Shown: piece by piece, positions 34,496 to 43,150 of the stretch
How the letters are laid out: every line of letters starts with the position of its first letter
Position numbering within the stretch: position 1 is the first letter of the stretch
Assembly (NCBI RefSeq): GCF_030540835.1
Contig: NZ_JAUOEK010000148.1
Coordinates: 1-52,862 of the forward strand
Source of the DNA: Flavivirga aquimarina
Lineage (GTDB): Bacteria; Bacteroidota; Bacteroidia; Flavobacteriales; Flavobacteriaceae
Reading direction: 5' to 3'
Length of the DNA: 52,862 bases
Program-made: the position numbers and the translations under genes
The notes under the pieces: model-generated
The model's input: the letters and a program-made list of their open reading frames with translations, nothing else
What the model was told of the DNA's origin: nothing
Databases searched by the model: none

Positions 34496-34774
34496 CTACT
34501 TTTTACCTTTATTTTTAGCACCTGCATGCCCACGGAATGAACGTGTTGGTGAAAATTCTCCTAATTTATGACCTACCATGTTTTCTGTTACATATACTGG
34601 TACAAATTGACGGCCATTATGTACTGCTATTGTTTGTCCAACAAAATCTGGAGTAATCATACTGGCTCTAGACCAAGTTTTGATTACTGTTTTTTTGTTA
34701 GCTTCAAGATTTGCAGCCACTTTTTTCTCTAATTTATAATGAACGTAAGGTCCTTTTTTTAATGATCTTGACAT
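34496..34774 (-). CDS. rpsS: 30S ribosomal protein S19
   Basis: Head protein forming a complex with S13 and 16S rRNA. 92 residues: [68 protein letters not shown], the family signature. Three bases after rplB. Confidence 0.98.
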   Translation of the reverse strand: MSRSLKKGPYVHYKLEKKVAANLEANKKTVIKTWSRASMITPDFVGQTIAVHNGRQFVPVYVTENMVGHKLGEFSPTRSFRGHAGAKNKGKK

Positions 34775-34777
34775 ATC

Positions 34778-35605
34778 TTATTTCTTTCTACGTTCTACAA
34801 TATATTTATTACTTGCTTTAGTCTTAGAACGAGTTCTATAACCTTTAGCCGGTATACCATTTCTAGAACGCGGGTGTCCTCCTGAAGATTTACCTTCACC
34901 ACCTCCCATTGGGTGATCAACCGGATTCATTACTACTGGTCTAGTACGTGGTCTTCTTCCTAACCATCTTGTTCTACCTGCCTTACCAGACACCAATAAT
35001 TGATGATCTGAGTTAGACACAACACCTATCGTTGCCATACAATTAACAAGAATTAATCTTGTTTCTCCTGAAGGTAATTTAATAGTTGCGAATTTACCAT
35101 CTCTTGCCATTAACTGAGCAAAAGCTCCAGCACTACGTGCCATTACCGCACCTTGACCTGGACGTAACTCTACACAAGAAATGATAGTTCCTAATGGAAT
35201 TTCACTTAACGGCATTGCATTTCCGATTTCTGGAGCAACACTTGATGCACCTGAAACAACATTTTGCCCAACTTGTAAACCATTTTGAGCAATGATGTAT
35301 CTTTTTTCGCCATCTTGATAATTCAATAAAGCGATAAAAGCTGTTCTGTTTGGATCGTATTCAATTGACTTAACTTCTGCCGGAATACCGGTTTTGTCAC
35401 GTTTAAAATCGATAATACGATACTTTCTTTTATGACCTCCGCCTTTGTAGCGCATGGTCATTTTTCCTTGACTGTTTCTACCACCAGACCTTTTATTCGG
35501 AACGAGTAAACTCTTTTCCGGCTTATCAGTAGTTATGGCGTCAAATCCATTTACTACTCTAAATCGCTGTCCTGGTGTGATTGGTTTTAATTTTCTTACT
35601 GACAT
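34778..35605 (-). CDS. rplB: 50S ribosomal protein L2
   Basis: Large-subunit protein essential for subunit association and peptidyl-transfer centre structure. 275 residues with [24 protein letters not shown] near the start and the C-terminal [22 protein letters not shown], where H231 corresponds to the conserved histidine close to the catalytic centre. 10 bases after rplW. Confidence 0.98.
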   Translation of the reverse strand: MSVRKLKPITPGQRFRVVNGFDAITTDKPEKSLLVPNKRSGGRNSQGKMTMRYKGGGHKRKYRIIDFKRDKTGIPAEVKSIEYDPNRTAFIALLNYQDGEKRYIIAQNGLQVGQNVVSGASSVAPEIGNAMPLSEIPLGTIISCVELRPGQGAVMARSAGAFAQLMARDGKFATIKLPSGETRLILVNCMATIGVVSNSDHQLLVSGKAGRTRWLGRRPRTRPVVMNPVDHPMGGGEGKSSGGHPRSRNGIPAKGYRTRSKTKASNKYIVERRKK

Positions 35606-35615
35606 TGTTGTCTAA

Positions 35616-35906
35616 TTACATGTTACTGTATAAATCAATCATTTCACCTTCCGCCAGTTGTACAATTGCTTTTTTAACAGCATTTGTTTTACCATGTTGA
35701 ATACCAGTTTTTGTATACTTGGTACTACGATCTGGACGGACATTTATAGTACGAACTTTTTCAACAGAAACACCATAAGCAGCTTCCACTGCCTTTTTGA
35801 TTTCTACCTTGTTCGCCTTTGTATTCACCGCGAAAGTATAGCAGTTTCTTAACTCGCTATCTGCAGTCGCTTTTTCTGTGATTATAGGTTTAATTAAGAT
35901 ACTCAT
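35616..35906 (-). CDS. rplW: 50S ribosomal protein L23
   Basis: Tunnel-exit protein and docking site for trigger factor and SRP. 96 residues: IIKPIITEKATADSELRNCYTFAVNTKANKVEIKKAVEAAYGV, then VRTINVRPD. Seven bases after rplD. Confidence 0.96.
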   Translation of the reverse strand: MSILIKPIITEKATADSELRNCYTFAVNTKANKVEIKKAVEAAYGVSVEKVRTINVRPDRSTKYTKTGIQHGKTNAVKKAIVQLAEGEMIDLYSNM

Positions 35907-35913
35907 CTGTTTC

Positions 35914-36543
35914 TTATTTACTTAAGTTTGTTTCAATTCCTTCTAAGGCACCTTCTAAAAGCACTATTTGATTTGCATTTAGAATTTTGTAAGTACTTAA
36001 TTCTGAAGACGTTATAACTTCAGAACCTTTTAAATTACGCGATGACAAATATACATTATTATTTGACCCACCCAACACAAACAAAGACTTTTTGTTTTCA
36101 AGCTCTAATGCTTTTAAAACTGCTGTAAAGTTTTTAGTTTTTGGAGCATCAAAATTAAAGTCTTCTAAAACTGTAATTGACTTTTCTCCTGCTTTAATAC
36201 TTAATGCAGATTTACGTGCTAAACGCTTAACATTTTTATTAAGTTTGAAGCTATAATTTCTTGGTCTTGGGCCAAACATACGGCCTCCTCCTTTAAATAT
36301 ACCTGACTTAATACTACCTGCTCTTGCGGTACCAGTTCCTTTTTGCTTTTTAATTTTACGCGTACTTCCAGTAATCTCACCTCTTTCTTTAGATTTGTGA
36401 GTTCCTTGTCTTTGATTTGCTAAATACTGTTTAACATCCAAATATACAGCGTGATTATTAGGCTCAATAGCGAACACATCTTTAGAAAGGTCTGCCTTTC
36501 TACCTGTGTCTTTTCCGTTTATATCTAAAACTGCTACTTTCAT
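35914..36543 (-). CDS. rplD: 50S ribosomal protein L4
   Basis: Large-subunit protein lining the tunnel; in E. coli it represses the S10 operon by attenuation and translational control. 209 residues with QRQGTHKSKERGEITGSTRKIKKQKGTGTARAGSIKSGIFKGGGRMFGPRPR (about 44-95), the rRNA-binding loop. Its start shares one base with the rplC stop (TAATG), implying coupled translation. Its role as a regulator here is not shown, though a terminator lies between rpsJ and rplC upstream. Confidence 0.97.
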   Translation of the reverse strand: MKVAVLDINGKDTGRKADLSKDVFAIEPNNHAVYLDVKQYLANQRQGTHKSKERGEITGSTRKIKKQKGTGTARAGSIKSGIFKGGGRMFGPRPRNYSFKLNKNVKRLARKSALSIKAGEKSITVLEDFNFDAPKTKNFTAVLKALELENKKSLFVLGGSNNNVYLSSRNLKGSEVITSSELSTYKILNANQIVLLEGALEGIETNLSK

Positions 36544-37160
36544 TATTTTCTAATAATTACATAAGCGCTTTTATGTCCAGGAACACATCCTTTAACAACA
36601 AGTAGATTCTTTTCAGCAACTACTTTTAAAACTCTTAAATTTTGAACTTTTACTGTGTCTCCACCCATTCTTCCTGCCATCTTCATTCCTTTAAAAACTC
36701 TTGCAGGGTAAGAAGCTGCTCCAATAGAACCAGGTGCTCTTAAACGATTGTGTTGACCGTGAGTCGCTTGACCTACACCACCAAAACCATGACGTTTTAC
36801 AACCCCTTGGAATCCTTTTCCTTTTGATGTTCCTGAAACATCAACAAATTCACCTTCTTCAAAGTGCTCTACAGTGATTGCATCACCTAATTTGTACTCC
36901 TCCTCAAAACCTTTGAATTCGACGATTTTACGCTTTACAGAAGTACCTGCTTTTTTTGCATGACCTAAGTCTGCTTTAGTAGCACTTTTTTCTGTCGCGT
37001 CATCGAAACCTAATTGAACAGCTTCATAGCCATCAATTTCTTCGGTTCTGACTTGGGTAACGATACATGGTCCAGCTTGGATAACTGTACAAGGAATGTT
37101 CTTCCCGTTGTCATCAAAGATGCTGGTCATACCGATTTTTTTTCCAATTAACCCAGACAT
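36543..37160 (-). CDS. rplC: 50S ribosomal protein L3
   Basis: Early-assembling large-subunit protein that reaches the peptidyl-transfer centre. 205 residues: [18 protein letters not shown] at the start and [31 protein letters not shown] with the conserved [14 protein letters not shown]. It begins the second transcription segment of the block: 231 bases with a terminator and several hairpins separate it from rpsJ. Confidence 0.97.
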   Translation of the reverse strand: MSGLIGKKIGMTSIFDDNGKNIPCTVIQAGPCIVTQVRTEEIDGYEAVQLGFDDATEKSATKADLGHAKKAGTSVKRKIVEFKGFEEEYKLGDAITVEHFEEGEFVDVSGTSKGKGFQGVVKRHGFGGVGQATHGQHNRLRAPGSIGAASYPARVFKGMKMAGRMGGDTVKVQNLRVLKVVAEKNLLVVKGCVPGHKSAYVIIRK

Positions 37161-37232
37161 TTTAATTTACGATTTACGATTGTTGATTTTTAAATTTAAA
37201 ATCTTCAATCTTTGTTATTAATTTACTTATTT

Positions 37233-37269
37233 AAAAAAATTCAGGGACAAAATACTTTTCGTCCCTGAA
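37233..37269 (-). terminator. apparent intrinsic terminator between rpsJ and rplC
   Basis: On the minus strand a perfect 9-base stem, TTCAGGGAC (37240-37248) with GTCCCTGAA (37261-37269) and a 12-base loop, is followed by seven Ts (plus-strand As 37233-37239). It lies about 120 bases after the rpsJ stop and about 70 before rplC, and splits the ribosomal block. Confidence 0.8.
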
Positions 37270-37315
37270 ATGTATTTTTCCGTTTTTCCCGCGACCGCAT
37301 CGGTGGGACATTTTC

Positions 37316-37392
37316 ATTTCCGTAAAAACGGAAATCTTATACTTCTAATCTCTTACTTTTAATGAGATTTCCACCTTCGTGGGAATGGAAAT
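37316..37392. repeat. cluster of palindromes between rpsJ and rplC
   Basis: Consecutive hairpins: ATTTCCGT (37316-37323)/ACGGAAAT (37328-37335); AATCTC (37347-37352)/GAGATT (37364-37369); ATTTCCA (37367-37373)/TGGAAAT (37386-37392), the last reaching the rpsJ stop. A further GC-rich segment CCCGCGACCGCATCGGTGGG (37288-37307) also folds on itself. The words TTCCACCTTCGTGGGAATGG resemble dispersed flavobacterial palindromic repeats. Confidence 0.5.
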
Positions 37393-37697
37393 TAAACTTT
37401 AATTTCCACCTCAACTCCACTTGGTAACTCAAGCTTCATTAACGCATCAATTGTTTTTGATGACGAAGAGTAGATATCTAATAACCTCTTATAAGAGCTT
37501 AATTGAAATTGTTCTCTTGATTTCTTGTTTACGTGTGGTGAACGTAATACAGTGAAAATTTTCTTGTGCGTTGGTAATGGAATTGGTCCAGTTACAACAG
37601 CTCCAGTACTTTTTACTGTTTTTACAATCTTATCAGCAGATTTGTCTACTAAGTTGTGATCGTAAGATTTTAATTTTATTCTGATTTTTTGACTCAT
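37392..37697 (-). CDS. rpsJ: 30S ribosomal protein S10
   Basis: Small-subunit head protein that is also a transcription antitermination factor (NusE). 101 residues: [54 protein letters not shown]. It follows fusA by 11 bases and is the last gene before an apparent terminator, so it appears to belong to the str unit rather than to the rplC unit. Confidence 0.97.
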   Translation of the reverse strand: MSQKIRIKLKSYDHNLVDKSADKIVKTVKSTGAVVTGPIPLPTHKKIFTVLRSPHVNKKSREQFQLSSYKRLLDIYSSSSKTIDALMKLELPSGVEVEIKV

Positions 37698-37708
37698 TTT
37701 CTTAGATT

Positions 37709-39835
37709 TTAAGCTTCAACACCTTTTGCTGCCTTGATCACTTCTTCAGATATATTTGAAGGTGTTTCAGCATAATGTGAAAATTCCATTGTTGACGTTG
37801 CACGACCTGATGATAATGTTCTTAATGTTGTTACATAACCAAACATTTCAGATAATGGCACAGTAGCTTTTACAGTTTTCGCACCAGCTCTATCACCCAT
37901 ATCACTTACTTGCCCTCTTCTTCTATTTAAATCTCCAACAATATCACCCATGTTTTCTTCAGGTGTAATTACCTCAAGTTTCATGATAGGCTCCATAATC
38001 ACCGCTTTTGCAGCTTTTGCAGAGTTTTTAAATCCAAGTTTCGCAGCCAATTCGAATGATAATTGATCTGAATCCACATCATGGTAAGAACCATCCGTTA
38101 ATGTTACTTTCATAGCATCAACTTCGTATCCTGCCAATGGACCATTTTGCATAGCCATTTTGAATCCTTTTTCAATAGATGGAATAAATTCTTTAGGAAC
38201 GTTACCACCTTTGATTTCAGAAATAAACTCTAATCCTACTTTTCCTTCTTCAGCAGGCTCAAGTGTAAATACAATATCTGCGAATTTACCACGTCCACCA
38301 GATTGTTTCTTATAAACTTCTCTGTGTTCTGCACGTTGTGTAATAGCTTCTTTGTACTCAACTTGTGGTTGACCTTGATTTACTTCAACCTTAAACTCAC
38401 GTTTAAGACGGTCTACAATAATATCTAAGTGAAGCTCACCCATTCCAGAAATAATAGTCTGTCCTGAAGCTTCATCTGTTCTCGCTGTAAATGTTGGATC
38501 TTCTTCTGCTAATTTAGCTAAAGACATTCCTAATTTATCAACATCTGCTTTAGTTTTAGGCTCAACTGCGATACCAATTACTGGATCTGGGAAGTCCATA
38601 GATTCTAAAACAATAGGATTCTTTTCATCAGACATAGTATCTCCTGTCTTGATATCCTTAAATCCAACTGCTGCTCCAATATCTCCTGCTTCGATATAAT
38701 CGATAGCATTTTGTTTGTTAGAGTGCATTTGGTAGATACGTGAGATACGTTCTTTTTTACCTGAACGGTTGTTCAATATATAAGAACCTGCGTCTAAACG
38801 ACCAGAGTAAGCTCTAAAAAATGCTAAACGACCAACGAAAGGATCTGTAGCAATTTTAAACGCTAAAGCCGCAAATGGATCTTTAACATCTGGCTTACGT
38901 ATAGCTTCATCTCCTGTTCTTGGGTCTGTCCCTACAATGTTATCCCTATCTGTTGGAGAAGGTAAGTAACGACAAACAGCATCTAATAAGAACTGCACCC
39001 CTTTATTTTTGAAAGCAGAACCACAAATCATAGGAATGATAGCCATATCCATTACAGCAGCTCTAAGTGCAGCATGCACTTCTTCTTCTGTAATAGAATC
39101 TTCATCTTCCATGAATTTCTCTAAAAGGTTCTCATCGTAAGTCGCAACTTCTTCAATTAAAAGTGCACGGTACTTACGAGCTTCTTCTTTCATATCTTCT
39201 GGAATATCAATCACATCAAAAGTTGCCCCTTGAGTTTCGTCATGCCATACAATAGCACGGTTTTTTACTAAATCGATAATCCCTTTAAAGTCTGCCTCAT
39301 CACCAATGTTTAAAACGATTGGCACGGCGTTAGACTTTAACATATCTTTTACTTGTTGACAAACACCTAAAAAGTTTGACCCTTGACGGTCCATTTTATT
39401 AACGAAACCAATTCTAGGCACTTTATAGTTATCTGCTAGTCTCCAGTTAGTTTCAGATTGTGGCTCAACACCATCAACCGCACTAAATAAGAATACTAAA
39501 CCATCAAGTACACGTAATGAACGATTTACTTCAACTGTAAAATCTACGTGACCGGGTGTGTCAATTATATTAAAGTGATATCCTTTTGTTTCAGAAGTTG
39601 GTTGCCCATTTTCAATTGGGAATTTCCACTCACAAGTAGTCGCAGCAGAAGTAATTGTAATACCTCTTTCTTGCTCTTGCTCCATCCAGTCCATTGTTGC
39701 AGCACCATCATGTACTTCTCCAATTTTATGAGATACGCCTGTATAATAAAGAATACGCTCTGTAGTAGTAGTTTTTCCTGCGTCAATGTGCGCAGCAATA
39801 CCTATATTTCTAGTGAATTTTAAATCTCTTGCCAT
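37709..39835 (-). CDS. fusA: translation elongation factor G
   Basis: GTPase that translocates tRNA and mRNA on the ribosome and helps RRF in recycling. 708 residues with G1 [11 protein letters not shown] (15-25), G2 around [12 protein letters not shown]3 DTPGH (92-96), G4 NKMD (146-149) and domains II-V, ending in [27 protein letters not shown] short family-variable insertion ([12 protein letters not shown], about 74-85) precedes G3. In the str unit between rpsG (6-base gap) and rpsJ. Confidence 0.98.
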   Translation of the reverse strand: MARDLKFTRNIGIAAHIDAGKTTTTERILYYTGVSHKIGEVHDGAATMDWMEQEQERGITITSAATTCEWKFPIENGQPTSETKGYHFNIIDTPGHVDFTVEVNRSLRVLDGLVFLFSAVDGVEPQSETNWRLADNYKVPRIGFVNKMDRQGSNFLGVCQQVKDMLKSNAVPIVLNIGDEADFKGIIDLVKNRAIVWHDETQGATFDVIDIPEDMKEEARKYRALLIEEVATYDENLLEKFMEDEDSITEEEVHAALRAAVMDMAIIPMICGSAFKNKGVQFLLDAVCRYLPSPTDRDNIVGTDPRTGDEAIRKPDVKDPFAALAFKIATDPFVGRLAFFRAYSGRLDAGSYILNNRSGKKERISRIYQMHSNKQNAIDYIEAGDIGAAVGFKDIKTGDTMSDEKNPIVLESMDFPDPVIGIAVEPKTKADVDKLGMSLAKLAEEDPTFTARTDEASGQTIISGMGELHLDIIVDRLKREFKVEVNQGQPQVEYKEAITQRAEHREVYKKQSGGRGKFADIVFTLEPAEEGKVGLEFISEIKGGNVPKEFIPSIEKGFKMAMQNGPLAGYEVDAMKVTLTDGSYHDVDSDQLSFELAAKLGFKNSAKAAKAVIMEPIMKLEVITPEENMGDIVGDLNRRRGQVSDMGDRAGAKTVKATVPLSEMFGYVTTLRTLSSGRATSTMEFSHYAETPSNISEEVIKAAKGVEA

Positions 39836-39841
39836 GTCGTA

Positions 39842-40318
39842 TTAAAATCTAAAGTGAGAGAATGCTTTATTAGCTTCCGCCATTTTATGAGTATCAACTC
39901 TTTTCTTAACTGCTGCTCCTTCTTCTTTAGCTGCTGCTAAAATTTCTGAAGCTAAACGATTAGCCATAGATTTTTCGTTTCTCTTTCTTGCGTAGCTAAT
40001 TAGCCATTTCATTGCCGTAGAAACTTTACGATCTGGACGAATCTGCATTGGGATTTGGAATGTTGCACCTCCAACACGACGACTACGTACTTCTACGTGA
40101 GGCATCACATTTGACAAAGCATCTTTCCAAGTTTCTAATGCTGTTTTTTCTTCGTCAGTTTTTTTCGAATCTACAATATCAATTGCATCGTAGAATACTT
40201 TAAAAGCGACAGACTTCTTTCCATCCCACATCATCATGTTAACGAAACGAGTTACTAACTGATCGTTAAAACGTGGATCTGGTAAAAGCGGTCTTTTTTT
40301 TGCTGCTCTTTTTCTCAT
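39842..40318 (-). CDS. rpsG: 30S ribosomal protein S7
   Basis: Primary binder of the 16S rRNA 3' domain; contacts E-site tRNA. 158 residues: [39 protein letters not shown] and [22 protein letters not shown]. 22 bases after rpsL, 6 before fusA. Confidence 0.98.
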   Translation of the reverse strand: MRKRAAKKRPLLPDPRFNDQLVTRFVNMMMWDGKKSVAFKVFYDAIDIVDSKKTDEEKTALETWKDALSNVMPHVEVRSRRVGGATFQIPMQIRPDRKVSTAMKWLISYARKRNEKSMANRLASEILAAAKEEGAAVKKRVDTHKMAEANKAFSHFRF

Positions 40319-40340
40319 GTCTTCTTCTTAAAGTTTTAAA

Positions 40341-40715
40341 TTACTTCTTAGGGCGTTTTGCACCATACTTAGATCTACGTTGTGTTCTACCTGAAACACC
40401 TGCTGTGTCTAAAGCTCCACGAACGATATGATATCTAACTCCTGGCAAATCTTTTACCCTTCCACCTCTAACCAATACTATCGAGTGCTCTTGTAGATTA
40501 TGTCCTTCTCCACCAATGTATGCATTCACCTCGTTACCGTTTGTTAAACGAACCCTTGCTACCTTACGCATCGCTGAGTTTGGTTTTTTAGGAGTTGTCG
40601 TGTAAACACGAGTACACACACCACGTCTTTGCGGACAAGAATCTAAAGCAGCCGATTTACTCTTCTTGGTTATTTTGGCTCTTCCTGTTCTTACTAATTG
40701 TGAAATTGTTGGCAT
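40341..40715 (-). CDS. rpsL: 30S ribosomal protein S12
   Basis: Decoding-centre protein and first gene of the str unit. 124 residues: [29 protein letters not shown] with K43/K44 and [15 protein letters not shown] with K88, so the streptomycin-resistance positions carry the sensitive (wild-type) lysines. A strong consensus promoter and 5' hairpin lie just upstream (40741-40789). Confidence 0.98.
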   Translation of the reverse strand: MPTISQLVRTGRAKITKKSKSAALDSCPQRRGVCTRVYTTTPKKPNSAMRKVARVRLTNGNEVNAYIGGEGHNLQEHSIVLVRGGRVKDLPGVRYHIVRGALDTAGVSGRTQRRSKYGAKRPKK

Positions 40716-40740
40716 ATATAATATATATAAATTTTAAAAT

Positions 40741-40754
40741 CCTCTTTTAAGAGG
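40741..40754 (-). promoter_or_regulatory. 5' leader hairpin of the str operon
   Basis: CCTCTT (40741-40746)/AAGAGG (40749-40754) forms a 6-base stem with a 2-base loop. From the promoter at 40759-40789 the predicted transcription start is near 40752-40754, so this hairpin would be at the very 5' end of the str mRNA, where it could stabilise the transcript. Confidence 0.4.
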
Positions 40755-40758
40755 GCTG

Positions 40759-40789
40759 CAAAGGTAGAAATTAAAATGAATAATTCAAA
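40759..40789 (-). promoter_or_regulatory. promoter of rpsL-rpsG-fusA-rpsJ
   Basis: The minus strand reads TTTG (40786-40789), 19 bases, TACCTTTG (40759-40766): an exact match to the Bacteroidetes consensus TTTG-N19-TAnnTTTG. It is the best promoter in the window and stands 44 bases before rpsL. Confidence 0.8.
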
Positions 40790-41021
40790 CCCTAAATCAT
40801 TAATTTTCATATCGTAATGATTTTTTGTTTTTTATGTAATGAGGAACTCCCTCATTTCTCCATCTATTTGTCTAATTTCGTCTTTAAAATGACATAGATT
40901 ACTTGTCCTTTTTTCATAAAATACCTGAGTTATTTTACATAGAATTTAAAAATTATCTCATCCTCTATATTATAAGTCTACGTTTTCCGTTAGATTTACA
41001 CAATAAACAGCTAGTTATAAA
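40790..41021. other. divergent intergenic region rpsL/Omp85-like
   Basis: About 230 bases, AT-rich, no credible gene. A 78-codon frame starting at 40903 overlaps the next gene in another frame and has no support. No exact consensus promoter for the plus-strand gene is seen; TAGATTTA near 40993 is one base off the -7 consensus. Confidence 0.35.
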
Positions 41022-42713
41022 GTGCAAAAAACTTCTTTTTTATTCTTTATTATATATATACTTTTTTCTTCGGAACTGTTTTGCCAAAATTTATATCTTA
41101 AAATTAATGGCCATACCGAATTTGAAACCGATGTTATAGATTCTTTAAACTATTTAAAAGCTCATAAGGATTATGCTTCAATTAAACATGAGGCAGACTC
41201 AGTGCAAAAAAGGCTTTTTAAAATGGGATACATTGAAAACGGCTTTAAAGAAATCATTAAAATAAATGATTCGTCATTTAAAACTCAAGTTCATTTAAAA
41301 AAGAAATTTAACACCATATATATATACTATGACAAAACAGAGGTTAAACGTTCTTTTTTAGAAGTCATTTCAAAAAACGTTTTTGATGATTATTTTGAAT
41401 TAGAATTTATAAACATTGAAAAGGCTTTAAACTTTATTAATTCTAAAATTTCAGAGGAAGGACTACCTTTTTCTAAACTACGTTTGTCTAATATTAAAAT
41501 TAAGGACAACTTCAATTTATCTGCACATTTGATAATTGAATCGAAAAAAAGCAAAAGAGTTATTAATAATATCATCATTAAAGGTTATGAAAAATTTCCA
41601 CGCTCCTACCTAAAACATTATTTAAAAATTAAACCATCTCAAGTTTTCGATTTAGCTAAAATTGAAAACAAGACCAACCAATTAACCAATTTAAAATTTG
41701 CCAACGAAATAAAATCTCCCGAAGTTTTATTTTCTAAAGACTCGACAACGTTGTATTTATATCTTGAAAAAGCAAAAAGTAATTCTTTTGATGGTTTCTT
41801 AGGTTTTGGTACCAATGAAGAAACAAATAAACTGGACTTTGATGGCTATTTAAACTTAAATTTAACCAATAACTTAAATTTTGGTGAGTCATTTAAACTC
41901 CTTTACAAAAGTGATGAGAACGATCAAGACACCTTTCAAACTGATTTAACCTTACCTTATTTATTTAATTCTCCAATAGGTGTCGATTTACAATTACAGA
42001 TTTTTAAAAAAGATTCATCATTCACAACTGTAAATCAGTCATTAAAACTACATTATCAAATAAATCCAAAACATAAATTATATGCTGGGCTTCTTTTTAC
42101 TGAGTCAAATAATCTATTAACAGAAGGCACATTATCTATTTTAGATTATAAAACACAATACTACACACTTGCTTACGAGTATATAAAGTCACAACCTTAC
42201 AATCTTCTTTTCTCAATACATTCTAAACTATATCTGGAAGCAAATTTTGGAGAAAGAAAAGCAAATAACACCCAAGAAAAACAATCTCAGTTCTATATGG
42301 ACGCATTTAAAATCTTTAACTTAAACAGAAAAAACAGCCTATTTTTAAGACTGAACGGCGCTTCTTTAAATTCTAATACTTATTTCGAAAATGAATTATT
42401 CCGATTTGGAGGTATCAATTCCATTAGAGGGTTTGAAGAAAACAGCCTATTTTCTTCTTTATTTGGTTTAATCAATACAGAATACAGGTATCAACTTAAC
42501 AACTCAATTTATATTCATTCAATTATAGATGCTGCCTATTTTGAAAATAAAATTTTAAATACCAAGGAAAAACTTTTTGGATACGGTTTAGGCTTTGGTA
42601 TTCTTACTCAAGCCGGGTTATTTAAATTTAACTACGCTAATGGAAAAAATGAAAATCAAAAATTCAAACTCTCCAATTCTAAAATACACTTAAGCCTGAT
42701 AGCTAATTTTTAA
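41022..42713 (+). CDS. Omp85/BamA-TamA-family outer-membrane protein
   Basis: A 563-residue outer-membrane protein with signal peptide 1-22 (ending FCQN), about 150 residues of POTRA-like sequence ending in the typical RVINNIIIKGYEKFPRSYLKHYLKIKPSQVFD (about 179-210), and a C-terminal 16-strand-type barrel (about 255-563) containing the Omp85 signature GGINSIRGF (463-471) and the terminal aromatic LIANF. It is much shorter than BamA (about 800 residues, five POTRAs), so it is probably a specialised family member rather than the essential assembly factor. The start is GTG: an in-frame stop lies 16 bases upstream and no ATG is available before the signal peptide. Cargo or partner is unknown. 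Confidence 0.85.
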   Translation: MQKTSFLFFIIYILFSSELFCQNLYLKINGHTEFETDVIDSLNYLKAHKDYASIKHEADSVQKRLFKMGYIENGFKEIIKINDSSFKTQVHLKKKFNTIYIYYDKTEVKRSFLEVISKNVFDDYFELEFINIEKALNFINSKISEEGLPFSKLRLSNIKIKDNFNLSAHLIIESKKSKRVINNIIIKGYEKFPRSYLKHYLKIKPSQVFDLAKIENKTNQLTNLKFANEIKSPEVLFSKDSTTLYLYLEKAKSNSFDGFLGFGTNEETNKLDFDGYLNLNLTNNLNFGESFKLLYKSDENDQDTFQTDLTLPYLFNSPIGVDLQLQIFKKDSSFTTVNQSLKLHYQINPKHKLYAGLLFTESNNLLTEGTLSILDYKTQYYTLAYEYIKSQPYNLLFSIHSKLYLEANFGERKANNTQEKQSQFYMDAFKIFNLNRKNSLFLRLNGASLNSNTYFENELFRFGGINSIRGFEENSLFSSLFGLINTEYRYQLNNSIYIHSIIDAAYFENKILNTKEKLFGYGLGFGILTQAGLFKFNYANGKNENQKFKLSNSKIHLSLIANF

Positions 42714-42929
42714 CTTTCACTGTGTATTTTCATATTTTTAAATTGAAATCATAAATAACACCATTTTAGCAACTTAATTAAGCATCCTTTTTATGTCATT
42801 TTACGGCTGTCCTACAAGTTGTTTTTCAAATTAACCTATCTTGTTTAAAACATTCACTAAAAAAACACATACAACACATTGAAAAAAAATTCATTACACT
42901 TTTAAGCCAAATTTTATATCCAACTTTTA
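42714..42929. other. AT-rich intergenic region after the Omp85-like gene
   Basis: About 215 bases with long A and T runs; no gene, no clear terminator hairpin and no exact consensus promoter seen. Confidence 0.35.
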
Positions 42930-42984
42930 TAATTGACTAATTCAAAATAAATATAAAATGAAAACAAATTTTAGAACTGTTTAA
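42930..42984 (+). pseudogene. vestigial SusC leader and start (third copy)
   Basis: TTGACTAATTCAAA (42933-42946), A/T spacer, TATAAAATGAAAACAAA, then TTTTAG reproduces the leader and first codons of both SusC genes (43129-43165 and 48073-48109) with a small insertion. It encodes M-K-T-N-F-R-T-V and then stops (42982-42984). The following bases, AAAAAAGGCAGCTTCTTTTT (42983-43002), could form a weak A-U-rich hairpin. I read it as a leftover from loss of a third SusC gene; a short leader peptide is the alternative. Confidence 0.5.
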
Positions 42985-43071
42985 AAAAGGCAGCTTCTTT
43001 TTATTTAAAAGTCAATATTCCAATAAAACCCCGTTATTTTTGCATTTTTTCTTAGATTTCCCCGTTAAAAG

Positions 43072-43150
43072 GCAAATTTTAACCATTATTTATTGTTTTA
43101 TTAACTTTTTATTATGATTTTTGGCATTGACTAATTCAAATAATTATAAA
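43072..43150 (+). repeat. SusC leader direct repeat, copy 1 (with putative promoter)
   Basis: These 79 bases match 48016-48094 with only two differences and continue into the coding sequences. They include TTG (43093-43095), 20 bases, GATTTTTG (43116-43123), one base off the Bacteroidetes promoter consensus, so the repeat probably carries the promoter of both SusC-SusD pairs. Confidence 0.7.

Noticed and set aside
40903-41139. 78-codon reading frame upstream of and overlapping the Omp85-like gene
   Set aside because: It overlaps the clear signal-peptide start in another frame, has low-complexity Leu/Phe/Tyr content and no recognisable domain.
43121-43150. Ten-residue extension of SusC 1
   Set aside because: Starts with TTG inside the putative promoter; the MKTKF signal peptide start is the same as in SusC 2.
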